This document shows, piece after piece, positions 1 through 7,151 of a stretch of 12,103 nucleotides of DNA. The position numbers were made by a program, and so were the translations under genes. Position 1 is the first letter of the stretch, and every line of letters begins with the position of its first letter. The notes beneath the pieces are model-generated. The model did not search any database. It was not told the DNA's origin and saw nothing but the letters and a program-made list of their open reading frames with translations. Source of the DNA: Saprospiraceae bacterium UBA7328 (GTDB lineage Bacteria; Bacteroidota; Bacteroidia; Chitinophagales; Saprospiraceae); contig DKPS01000201.1 in NCBI GenBank assembly GCA_002471345.1, positions 1 through 12,103 of the forward strand, written 5' to 3'.

Positions 1-858
1 AAAATAGCCATTCTAATAATTATTACACTTGCCCTATTTGTTCGATTTATTTTACCTACTATTTTACACAAAGCAGGATTGCATGCCCCATATCCAGAGT
101 CAAAAGAATATGACCTAAAAGATAAAAAAGCATTAATAATTACGACAAGTCATGACGTATTAAATGCACATGGAGAGACCACGGGAAAGCCTACAGGAGT
201 AGCAGCATCAGAATTGACAGTTCCTTATTATGAATTTGTAGATGCTGGAATGGAAGTAGATGTGGCAAGCATCAAAGGTGGGCAAATTCCAGTTGATCCT
301 CAGACACTCATTTTTCTGATAAAGACACCCGAGGATGAACGATATCTAAAGGATGAAGTATTCCAAGAAAAAGTCAATCAATCACTGAAAATAGATGCCA
401 TTGATTTTACCCAATACGATGCCATTTTCATGGCGGGTGGCTGGGGAGCAGCTTATGATTTGGGCTATTCGGATGTATTAGGTGAGAAGATAAGCCAAGC
501 CTACTATGCCGAAACCCCTGTAATCGGAAGTGTATGCCATGGTGCCTTGGGCCTAATCAATGCAAAAGATACCCTAGGTAATTATCTAATAACAGGCAGA
601 ACAATGACGGGAGTTACGGACAAGCAAATTAAAGAACTTGGGATTTCCCTCACACCACAACATCCAGAATCGGAGTTGCGAAAATTAGGAGTCCAATTTA
701 AAAGCAACACCGCTTTTAGAGACGTCTTTGCACATATAACGGTAGTGGACGAAGAACGCCGATTTGTTACGGGGCAAAATCAAAATAGTGGGTATGAGAC
801 AGCTCAGAAAATGAAACAGATTATTTTGGAAAATTCATCAAAGAGAATTTTGGATTGA
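1..858 (+). CDS. DJ-1/PfpI family protein (Hsp31-like class I glutamine amidotransferase fold), membrane-anchored, 5' end outside window
   Basis: The frame is open from base 1, so the true start lies to the left. The first in-window start-like codon, TTG at 79, would cut off an obvious hydrophobic helix encoded by bases 4-60 (IAILIIITLALFVRFIL), so I reject it as the start. The rest is a complete DJ-1/PfpI domain. It has the ITTSHDVLN strand, the TGVAASE segment that carries the conserved acidic residue, and 'AGMEVDVASIKGG.IPVDP', typical of the Hsp31-like branch. FMAGGWGAAYDL follows, then the nucleophile elbow GSVCHGALG with Cys at 535-537, then TGRTMTG and a C-terminal TGQNQNSG. Family members include glyoxalase III/deglycase-like and chaperone-like proteins; the substrate cannot be told here. 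The helix suggests inner-membrane anchoring with the domain probably on the periplasmic side (inference). The sulfatase gene starts 20 bp downstream, so the two are probably co-transcribed. Family call is firm, function is not. Confidence 0.9.
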   Translation, partial: KIAILIIITLALFVRFILPTILHKAGLHAPYPESKEYDLKDKKALIITTSHDVLNAHGETTGKPTGVAASELTVPYYEFVDAGMEVDVASIKGGQIPVDPQTLIFLIKTPEDERYLKDEVFQEKVNQSLKIDAIDFTQYDAIFMAGGWGAAYDLGYSDVLGEKISQAYYAETPVIGSVCHGALGLINAKDTLGNYLITGRTMTGVTDKQIKELGISLTPQHPESELRKLGVQFKSNTAFRDVFAHITVVDEERRFVTGQNQNSGYETAQKMKQIILENSSKRILD

Positions 859-878
859 AACCCTTTTAGTCGAAATAC

Positions 879-2654
879 ATGAATAAGCTAGTCCTCTTTG
901 GCATTATTATTTTTATTGGAAATTCTCTATTCAGTCAAAAACTGGAAGGGGTAAAAGCGACTATTGAAAAGCCCAATTTTGTCGTTATCCTAGTAGATGA
1001 TGCCGCACTACAAGATTTTGGAGTATACGGCGGAGAGGCCTACACGCCTAACATCGATAAACTAGCCCATGAGGGAACGATGTTTACTAACTACCACTCC
1101 TCCCTAATGTGTGCACCTGCTAGGGCAATGTTGCTGACAGGTTGTGATAGTCACATAGCAGGGGTACCGAATTTGCCTGTTTTTCTTGCACCCGAACACA
1201 CAGCTCATCCCAATTATGATGGCATTTTAAATACACGAGTAGAAACCGTTGCTACAAGATTAAAAAGCAATGGCTACAACACTTACATTACTGGAAAATG
1301 GCATTTGGGAAATACCTCCTACACTTTACCCACTAGACGTGGTTTTGACCGAAGTTTTATTCTAGGGGCATCTGGGGGAGATAATTATGATATCAAGGGA
1401 TATTTACCTTTTAAAGGAGATACACCATGGTATGCAGATGGTATACCATTGGAAAAACTACCTGACAATTTCTATTCTTCCGAATTTTTGGTTGATAAGA
1501 TGATGGAATTCATGGAGGAAGAACCAAATAAGAACAAACCATTTTTTAGCTATTTGCCTTTTCAGGCTATTCATATTCCTGTACAAGCACCAGCAGAATT
1601 TGTTAAAAAATACAAAGGCGTTTACAAAGACGGATGGGATAAAATAAAGCAAGAGCGTTTTGAAAAAGCAAAACAATTAGGTCTCATTCAAAAGGATGCT
1701 ATAATGGGAGCGTTGCATCCTGATTTACGAGATTGGGATGAATTGAGTGCAGCCGAGCAACAGATCGCAGCCAATGATATGGCAGTCAATGCTGCTATGT
1801 TGGAGGCGATGGATTATCACATTGGTCGCTATGTGACCTATTTAAAGCGTAAAGGATTATATGACAATACGGTGTTCATCATTACTTCTGATAACGGACC
1901 TGAAGGGAGTGTAACAGAAGGTGCTCCAGCAGAGCTATGGATGAAATGGGTCGGTTATCATCGAGATCAAAAACGATTAGGTGAACCTGGTTACTATGGT
2001 TTTATAGGCCCTCAAATGGCAAGTGCTGCAGCTGGCCCTTCGTCATTTTTCAAATTCTACGCAGGAGAAGGTGGTTTAAGAGTTCCATTGATTATTTCTG
2101 GAAAGGACATTCCAAGAAGCCAAAAACGATCTGCATTCTCTTTTGTCACTGATGTGACACCTACAATTTTAGAATTGGCGGGTATTTCAGAAAAAAAACC
2201 TCTTGTGCCAATGACAGGGAAGAGTTTGCTGCCAGCTATTGAAGATGAATCAGCCCTTGTGTATCGAGAGGACGAACCTATTGGAGTAGAGGCAGCAGGT
2301 CATAGTGCCCTTTTCAAAGGAGACTACAAAGTGACCAGAAATGCCAGGCCCTTAGGCGATCTTAAATGGCGATTATATAATATTAAAAAAGACCCAGGAG
2401 AAACAAATGATTTATCTGAATCACATCCACGATTATTCGCTGAGCTGATAAAAGACTACGCTGATTATACCGAAAAAATGGGTGTTCTAGAAATGGGTTC
2501 AGAATACGAGGCACAGGTAGAATTAGCCAATAAAATAGCTGCGATAATTGGAATTGCAATTCGACCTTGGTTGATAGGGTTTATAGTGACATTGGCTGGA
2601 TTATTTGCTTGGCGAAGGCATGTTAGGAAGAAGGAGATTTCATTTGGAGGGTAA
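879..2654 (+). CDS. Periplasmic Cys-type (formylglycine) sulfatase with C-terminal membrane anchor
   Basis: This 591-residue protein is an S1-type sulfatase hydrolysing sulfate esters. A signal peptide covers residues 1-20 (cleavage near SLFSQ). The metal-binding pair is D40-D41 in FVVILVDD. The sulfatase signature CAPARAMLLTG starts at C78, which would be converted to formylglycine. GKWHLG (K140, H142), H232 in QAIHIP, and SDNGPEG (D338, N339) supply further active-site residues. The end of the domain (LFKGDYKVTRNA, then WRLYNIKKDPGETNDLS) resembles Pseudomonas AtsA-type arylsulfatases, so an arylsulfatase is a fair guess; the natural substrate is unknown. Residues about 556-577 form a hydrophobic helix followed by the basic tail RRHVRKK, giving a type I topology with the catalytic domain in the periplasm. 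The ATG at 879 places the signal peptide correctly. No maturation enzyme (FGE or anSME) is encoded nearby. It lies 20 bp after the DJ-1 gene. Confidence 0.95.
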   Translation: MNKLVLFGIIIFIGNSLFSQKLEGVKATIEKPNFVVILVDDAALQDFGVYGGEAYTPNIDKLAHEGTMFTNYHSSLMCAPARAMLLTGCDSHIAGVPNLPVFLAPEHTAHPNYDGILNTRVETVATRLKSNGYNTYITGKWHLGNTSYTLPTRRGFDRSFILGASGGDNYDIKGYLPFKGDTPWYADGIPLEKLPDNFYSSEFLVDKMMEFMEEEPNKNKPFFSYLPFQAIHIPVQAPAEFVKKYKGVYKDGWDKIKQERFEKAKQLGLIQKDAIMGALHPDLRDWDELSAAEQQIAANDMAVNAAMLEAMDYHIGRYVTYLKRKGLYDNTVFIITSDNGPEGSVTEGAPAELWMKWVGYHRDQKRLGEPGYYGFIGPQMASAAAGPSSFFKFYAGEGGLRVPLIISGKDIPRSQKRSAFSFVTDVTPTILELAGISEKKPLVPMTGKSLLPAIEDESALVYREDEPIGVEAAGHSALFKGDYKVTRNARPLGDLKWRLYNIKKDPGETNDLSESHPRLFAELIKDYADYTEKMGVLEMGSEYEAQVELANKIAAIIGIAIRPWLIGFIVTLAGLFAWRRHVRKKEISFGG

Positions 2655-2676
2655 TGAAAATAGAACTATGGCTTTC

Positions 2677-2693
2677 AGTCCCTTTTTGGGACT
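2677..2693. repeat. Short perfect inverted repeat (6-bp stem, T5 loop) after the sulfatase gene
   Basis: AGTCCC at 2677-2682 and GGGACT at 2688-2693 are exact inverse complements around TTTTT. It starts 23 bp after the sulfatase stop codon. It could stop transcription or protect the mRNA 3' end, but no U-tract follows the stem on either strand, so a standard intrinsic terminator is not supported. It may be one end of the larger palindromic element that continues to 2800. Confidence 0.5.
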
Positions 2694-2729
2694 AAATATG
2701 GGTAGACCAAGTCAGAAGTTCATTCTTCA

Positions 2730-2800
2730 TCGTGCCATAGGTACGAAATATAAATCATGTACAAATTACAATCATGATCTATGTCATACCTACGGCATGA
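2730..2800. repeat. Long imperfect hairpin in the spacer, possibly a REP-like dispersed palindromic element
   Basis: CGTGCCATAGGTACG (2731-2745) pairs with CATACCTACGGCATG (2785-2799). On the plus strand there are twelve Watson-Crick pairs, one G-T pair and two A-C mismatches. On the minus strand the two A-C positions become G-U pairs and the G-T becomes A-C, so either strand can fold. The flanking T2730-A2800 also pairs. Closer in, ATCATG (2754-2759) pairs with CATGAT (2773-2778) after a small bulge. This leaves a loop at about 2760-2772 in a structure of about 70 nt. The mixture of paired changes resembles a decayed palindromic repeat rather than a coding region. Only one copy is in this window, so dispersal is inference. 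It separates the sulfatase from the DUF1254 gene and may act as a transcription boundary. Confidence 0.5.
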
Positions 2801-2862
2801 AAACAATATTACAATCATAATTTTCTTTAATCAATACTGAAATTCACAAAGTCAAAACACAC

Positions 2863-4308
2863 ATGATTGATTTAAAACTAAACTTCAAACATCTATTCTT
2901 CTTTCTAGGATTGTGTTTGATAATAAGCTGTCAAAGCGAAACCACCATTCAAACTGAAGAAGGGCAATTGACGATGAATACTGATGAGCTGATGAAACTT
3001 GTTGGAGAAGCCTATGTTTTTGGTTATCCCTTGGTCATTATGGATATGACTAAAAATGTAGGCACTAATATTGAGCGACCACATCCGGTAAAAGGAAATG
3101 CTCCGATTAATCAATTAGGACATTATAGAAAGTTTCCAGATCACACCATGAAAACTGTGGTCAAACCCAATGTAGACACTTATTACTCTATTGCTTGGTT
3201 AGATCTTGCGGCAGAACCACAAATGCTGTTCATGCCCGCCACTGATCGTTATTATTTACTCCCTTTTTACGATGCATATACTAATGTCTTTGCTTCCCCA
3301 GGCACTCGTACTACAGGAACGGAAGCACAAGAATTCGTCATTGCTGGACCTAATTGGGAAGGAGAAATACCAGAAGGAACTCAACTCATAGAAGCTCCCA
3401 CAGAAATGGTTTGGATGATAGGTCGAATCCAAGTCAATAGCGTTGAAGATGGTGCTACAACGGTTAAGGCTATTCAGGATGAAATGAAATTATTACCACT
3501 AAGTGCCTATGGGAATAATGAATACGAACAGCCTAAAGGAAGCGTAGCAAAAGAAAATGAAAACATCATTCCCTCTAAGGCGGTTCGTGACTTAGATGTA
3601 AATACTTATCTAAATCGAGTAGCACAGTTAATGGTAAAGAATCCGCCTCAATCAGCAGACTCTGCTATATTGAAAAAACTAGCACAAATCGGCTTAATAT
3701 CTGGGAAGCCTTTTAGCCTAGAAACTGATAACATTATAGTAAAAACCAAGCTGAAAGCCCTACCTAATTTTATTCATAAAAAGATGGAAGCGACACGTGA
3801 TAATCCTGATGCAAGTATCATGACTAATGGTTGGAGAGTAATCAGAGAAGGTCTAGGGACATATGGAATCGATTATATGAAACGTGCTTATGTTGACTTT
3901 GTGGGTCTCGGAGCTAACTGGGTAGAAGATGCTGTCTATCCAACTTGTGTTTTTGATCTCAATGGCAATCCTTTAGAAGCGAGTAATCGATATCAGCTTC
4001 ATTTTGAAGCGAATGAATTACCACCTGTTCAAGCTTTTTGGTCTATTACTTCTTATAATGCAGACGAGTTTTTGGTAGAAAATGAAATGAATCGATTTGC
4101 TTTAGGAGATAGAGATCCAATTCAATATAATGAAGACGGTTCTTTAGATTTTTACATACAGACTAAAGCTCCTCGCAAAGAACAAATATCAAATTGGTTA
4201 CCTATACCTGAACAAGGACGATTTACATTGACAATGCGATTGTATTGGCCAAAAGAGGAAGTATTGAATGGATCGTGGAACCCACCTTTTTTAATTCCAA
4301 TTGAGTAG
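2863..4308 (+). CDS. DUF1254/DUF1214 domain lipoprotein, function unknown
   Basis: This is a 481-residue exported protein. The N-terminus has a short hydrophobic core and a lipobox LIISC with the acylated Cys at residue 23, so the mature protein is a membrane lipoprotein; which membrane it sits in cannot be read with certainty. The DUF1254 region lies at about residues 45-195 (YVFGYPLVIM, then KPNVDTYYSIAWLDL, then RYYLLPFYDAYTNVFASPGTRT). The DUF1214 region lies at about 360-465 (FWSITSYN, NRFALGDRD, DGSLDFYIQ, NWLPIPEQGRF, RLYWP). The two domains commonly occur together in proteins of this size, so the gene looks intact. No catalytic motif is recognised and I assign no activity. The ATG at 2863 gives a normal lipoprotein signal. 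It sits 208 bp after the sulfatase, beyond the hairpin region, and ends 16 bp from the convergent esterase gene. Confidence 0.92.
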   Translation: MIDLKLNFKHLFFFLGLCLIISCQSETTIQTEEGQLTMNTDELMKLVGEAYVFGYPLVIMDMTKNVGTNIERPHPVKGNAPINQLGHYRKFPDHTMKTVVKPNVDTYYSIAWLDLAAEPQMLFMPATDRYYLLPFYDAYTNVFASPGTRTTGTEAQEFVIAGPNWEGEIPEGTQLIEAPTEMVWMIGRIQVNSVEDGATTVKAIQDEMKLLPLSAYGNNEYEQPKGSVAKENENIIPSKAVRDLDVNTYLNRVAQLMVKNPPQSADSAILKKLAQIGLISGKPFSLETDNIIVKTKLKALPNFIHKKMEATRDNPDASIMTNGWRVIREGLGTYGIDYMKRAYVDFVGLGANWVEDAVYPTCVFDLNGNPLEASNRYQLHFEANELPPVQAFWSITSYNADEFLVENEMNRFALGDRDPIQYNEDGSLDFYIQTKAPRKEQISNWLPIPEQGRFTLTMRLYWPKEEVLNGSWNPPFLIPIE

Positions 4309-4324
4309 GATAGATTATAAAAAA

Positions 4325-6988
4325 CTATTTTTCCGTCGTAAACGATGATGCCGGCAATCCTTCAATGTTGAAAAGGGTTCCTACACTTGTATCACGCCAA
4401 GCATATCTGACATATTTGGGATCCGATATTTTAGGTGAGCATACTCTAACTTTATTCTTTACAATTTTTGCATCTGCCGGCACATATTTCAGATCAGCCC
4501 CAGCTATTTCAAATCCCTTTAACTCTTCATCAAAAGACTTCAATCCTTGGCCTACATGATCAAATTCGAGAATAACCTTTTTTCCCTTAACTACGATTCT
4601 TTTATAAAGCGGCCCTGAGGCTACTTTACCCTTTCCATAATCATTGACAAGGGCTAAACCTGCCAACCTTTGACCTACATCTTGCTTGTTAGCGGGATGT
4701 ATATTTTCATTATTTCCAATATCTAAGGTCACCACCATACCTGTTTTATCTAAGGACAATGTATGCCGCTGTGCATCTCTTAATTCTTGTGATTTATCAA
4801 GATTGTGATCGTCACTACTGTTATATTTAAAAGGAGCAATTTGCACAAAGTAAAATGGAAAATCATCCTTCCATTGGGATCGCCAATCATTAATCAGCTC
4901 TGGGAATAGGCGTCTGTATTGTTCTGCCCTTCCGACATTGGATTCACCCTGATACCATATAGCACCTTTGATTTTAAAAGAAGTTAATGGATGTATCATT
5001 GCATTATATAGAGAGGACGGAGTACTGTATGGACTCACGTAAACAACATTAGGGCGTTCGTCTAAATCTATTTTGTCTAGTGAATAATGATAGAAATAAC
5101 TGTTGTGTATCTCTCCTGTTATGGCATAATCCCAGTTACCATTTAATGACAATTCTTCACCATTCTGAGTTTTTAGTTTTATATCACCATTGATGCTGCC
5201 AGGTCCACCTGTGTCAATAATTCTAATAGCGATAGTATTCTTTCCTTTTTGAAGCAATGAAGATGGTACTGGATATGTTCTGGTAGTGCTAAACTCATAA
5301 GCTGTACCACCAATCTTTTCTCCATTTATGAAAACCACATCCGTATCATCTGAGAATCCCATTTCAAAAGTATAGTTACTCGAAATATCATCAAGCACTA
5401 TCTCTTTTCTAAACCAAAAAGCTCCGTCAATGTCTACATCATTATACATATCCAATCTCCCAGGTAATTGCATAGTAGACCAGTTTTTAGTCTCATAATC
5501 AGGTGCGGCGATGTAGTCGTCTTTGAGATCTATTTGGTTCCAACCTTCATTTTCTGTTGGGACAGGAGTTTTTTCCCATCGGTCAAACCATTCTCTCGTT
5601 TTTCTTTCTGTTTCAGGGTTTTCAATAATTCGAACCAATTCATCAAAGTCTCCCAGTTTTTTGATTCGATTTTCGCTCACCCAAGCTTCAGCTGGAGTAC
5701 CTCCCCAACTGCTATGAATTATTCCAATAGGTATATTCAAATCCTTGTGTAATCGTCTTGCAAAAAAGTAGGCACTAGCACTATACTCACTTGCATGTTC
5801 TGGTGTACATACATCCCATTTCCCTTCGAAAGAATCTTCTTCTTTTAAAGAAAACTTGTTAGCCACTTTGAACATTCTGATGCGTGGATAATTGGCATTT
5901 GCAATTTCTTCTTCCGAGTTTTTAATAGGATCATTTGGAGGCCAACCTTTGAGTGGCATAGCCATGTTTGATTGACCAGAAGCTAACCATACTTCACCAA
6001 TCATGACATCAGTAACCTGTATGGAAGAACTTTCTGATGTGATACTGATATTGAATGGTCCTCCTGCTTCAGGTGTTTTCAAGGGCAGTTCCCAATGGCC
6101 ACTTTTATCGGCCGTAGCTGTTGATTCTTCGCCCCAACTTCCCACTACCTTTACTTGCTGCCCTTTTGGTGCTTTTCCCCATACTGTGATGTCTTCATTT
6201 CGTTGTAAAACCATATGATCCGAAAAGAAAGGATTTACACTCAGACTAGTATAAGACAGTTCTTTTTCAATTGCTGGTTGAATCAAGCTTTCCATTACGA
6301 GATAACCCGCCTTATTAGGGTGTACCAAATCTTCTGCCGTGGTATATTCTGGTACTTTAAGTCCATTCTTTTCATCTTTCAAGGCCGTATGATAGTCCAC
6401 ATAAGCAATATTGTTTTTATCAGCGTATTCCTTTAAAAGCGTATTAAGTTCAATAATCAGGTCGACAGGTTCTTGCTTAGGGCTCCATGGAAAACCTATG
6501 GCAGGTGTAACTGAGCAGATAATCACTCTCATGCCATGGGACTTAGCAATGTCAGACATAGTCATGATATTTTCGGCAATTAGATCTATCGATGTATAGC
6601 CAGTGTTCCCCGCTATATCATTTATTCCGGCTAAGATGACAACGACTTTAGGCTGAAGGCCGATTACATCTCTCCTGAATCGCAGTAACATTTGAGGGGT
6701 GGTCTGTCCACTTATTCCTCTTCCGATATAGTTTGAATCTTTAAAGAAGTCTGGCCTAAAATATACCCACGACTCAGTAATGGAATTGCCCATAAAGACC
6801 ACTCTGTTTTCATCATCTGTGGGAGGCAGAACCACTGTATTATCCTCTGAGTATTTTTCAAAATTTGAGAATTCAGTGTAACTCTTCCATTCTTGGGCGT
6901 TGGCTTGATGGGTAATTATCAATAATGCCACCATTAGCAAAAGCATTCTAAAATATCTCATATCTGAATTTTGCATTAATCCGCTCAT
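4325..6988 (-). CDS. Secreted two-module esterase: SGNH/GDSL hydrolase fused to a sialate O-acetylesterase-type domain
   Basis: This 887-residue protein has two catalytic modules of the SGNH superfamily and probably removes acetyl or other acyl esters from glycans. A signal peptide ends at HQANA|Q (about residue 31). Module 1 (about 62-240) has VVFMGNSIT (Ser69), GRGISGQTT, VVILAGIND (N123) and the C-terminal D220-L-V-H223. Module 2 (about 249-885) starts with a beta-sandwich (FFSDHMVLQR, VWGKAPKGQQV). It continues with GEVWLASGQSNMAMPL (Ser340), SSWGGTPAEAW, GAIWYQGESN (675-684) and D756...H764 in the run up to IHPANKQDVGQR, as in sialate O-acetylesterases (SASA family). Residues about 515-605 look like an inserted galactose-binding-type jelly roll (AFWFRKEI, then FSDDTDVVFINGEKIGG). 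All expected catalytic residues are present in both modules. The start is uncertain: Met10 (ATG at 6961) gives a more typical signal peptide, while Met1 has an AAGGA about 10 nt upstream. It is a single minus-strand gene between two plus-strand blocks. Confidence 0.92.
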   Translation of the reverse strand: MSGLMQNSDMRYFRMLLLMVALLIITHQANAQEWKSYTEFSNFEKYSEDNTVVLPPTDDENRVVFMGNSITESWVYFRPDFFKDSNYIGRGISGQTTPQMLLRFRRDVIGLQPKVVVILAGINDIAGNTGYTSIDLIAENIMTMSDIAKSHGMRVIICSVTPAIGFPWSPKQEPVDLIIELNTLLKEYADKNNIAYVDYHTALKDEKNGLKVPEYTTAEDLVHPNKAGYLVMESLIQPAIEKELSYTSLSVNPFFSDHMVLQRNEDITVWGKAPKGQQVKVVGSWGEESTATADKSGHWELPLKTPEAGGPFNISITSESSSIQVTDVMIGEVWLASGQSNMAMPLKGWPPNDPIKNSEEEIANANYPRIRMFKVANKFSLKEEDSFEGKWDVCTPEHASEYSASAYFFARRLHKDLNIPIGIIHSSWGGTPAEAWVSENRIKKLGDFDELVRIIENPETERKTREWFDRWEKTPVPTENEGWNQIDLKDDYIAAPDYETKNWSTMQLPGRLDMYNDVDIDGAFWFRKEIVLDDISSNYTFEMGFSDDTDVVFINGEKIGGTAYEFSTTRTYPVPSSLLQKGKNTIAIRIIDTGGPGSINGDIKLKTQNGEELSLNGNWDYAITGEIHNSYFYHYSLDKIDLDERPNVVYVSPYSTPSSLYNAMIHPLTSFKIKGAIWYQGESNVGRAEQYRRLFPELINDWRSQWKDDFPFYFVQIAPFKYNSSDDHNLDKSQELRDAQRHTLSLDKTGMVVTLDIGNNENIHPANKQDVGQRLAGLALVNDYGKGKVASGPLYKRIVVKGKKVILEFDHVGQGLKSFDEELKGFEIAGADLKYVPADAKIVKNKVRVCSPKISDPKYVRYAWRDTSVGTLFNIEGLPASSFTTEK

Positions 6989-7030
6989 AAAAGTTCTTTT
7001 CCTTATCTATCCAACGGAAGATAAATATAT

Positions 7031-7061
7031 CACTTGTTGAGATAATCTTACCACTGGTTGA
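7031..7061. promoter_or_regulatory. Candidate operator: 10-bp direct repeat at 21-bp spacing in the divergent spacer
   Basis: CACTTGTTGA (7031-7040) and CACTGGTTGA (7052-7061) differ at one base, and their starts are 21 bp apart, close to two helical turns. Such spacing puts both half-sites on the same DNA face, as for AraC-type activators. The pair lies in the 163-bp spacer between the divergent esterase and DUF3604 genes. A weak Bacteroidota-like -7 element, TAAACTTTG at 7094-7102 (one base longer than the TAnnTTTG consensus), follows about 33 bp later, which would put the repeat just upstream of a promoter for the DUF3604 gene at 7152. No clear -33 element is seen, and no regulator gene is in the window. 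A chance repeat in AT-rich DNA cannot be excluded. Confidence 0.35.
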
Positions 7062-7151
7062 AAATCTCTGATAAATGCCTAAAAATTGCTTTATAAACTT
7101 TGTAATGTTTTACTTTAACAATACCATTTTTTAATAAGCAGATCGTTCATA

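Noticed and set aside
2605..2820. Short plus-strand open frame overlapping the sulfatase end and the spacer hairpins
   Set aside because: It starts inside the sulfatase gene, has no recognisable protein feature, and most of its length is the palindromic spacer, which explains its sequence better than coding does.
4309..4332. Bidirectional terminator between the convergent DUF1254 and esterase genes
   Set aside because: Only an AAAAA-CTA-TTTTT symmetry is present, without a GC stem, and it overlaps the esterase stop codon.
7092..7102. Bacteroidota-type promoter for the first DUF3604 gene (TATAAACTTTG)
   Set aside because: The -7-like element has one base too many against TAnnTTTG and no TTG/TTTG -33 element lies at the usual distance. 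Mentioned only as weak support for the repeat.
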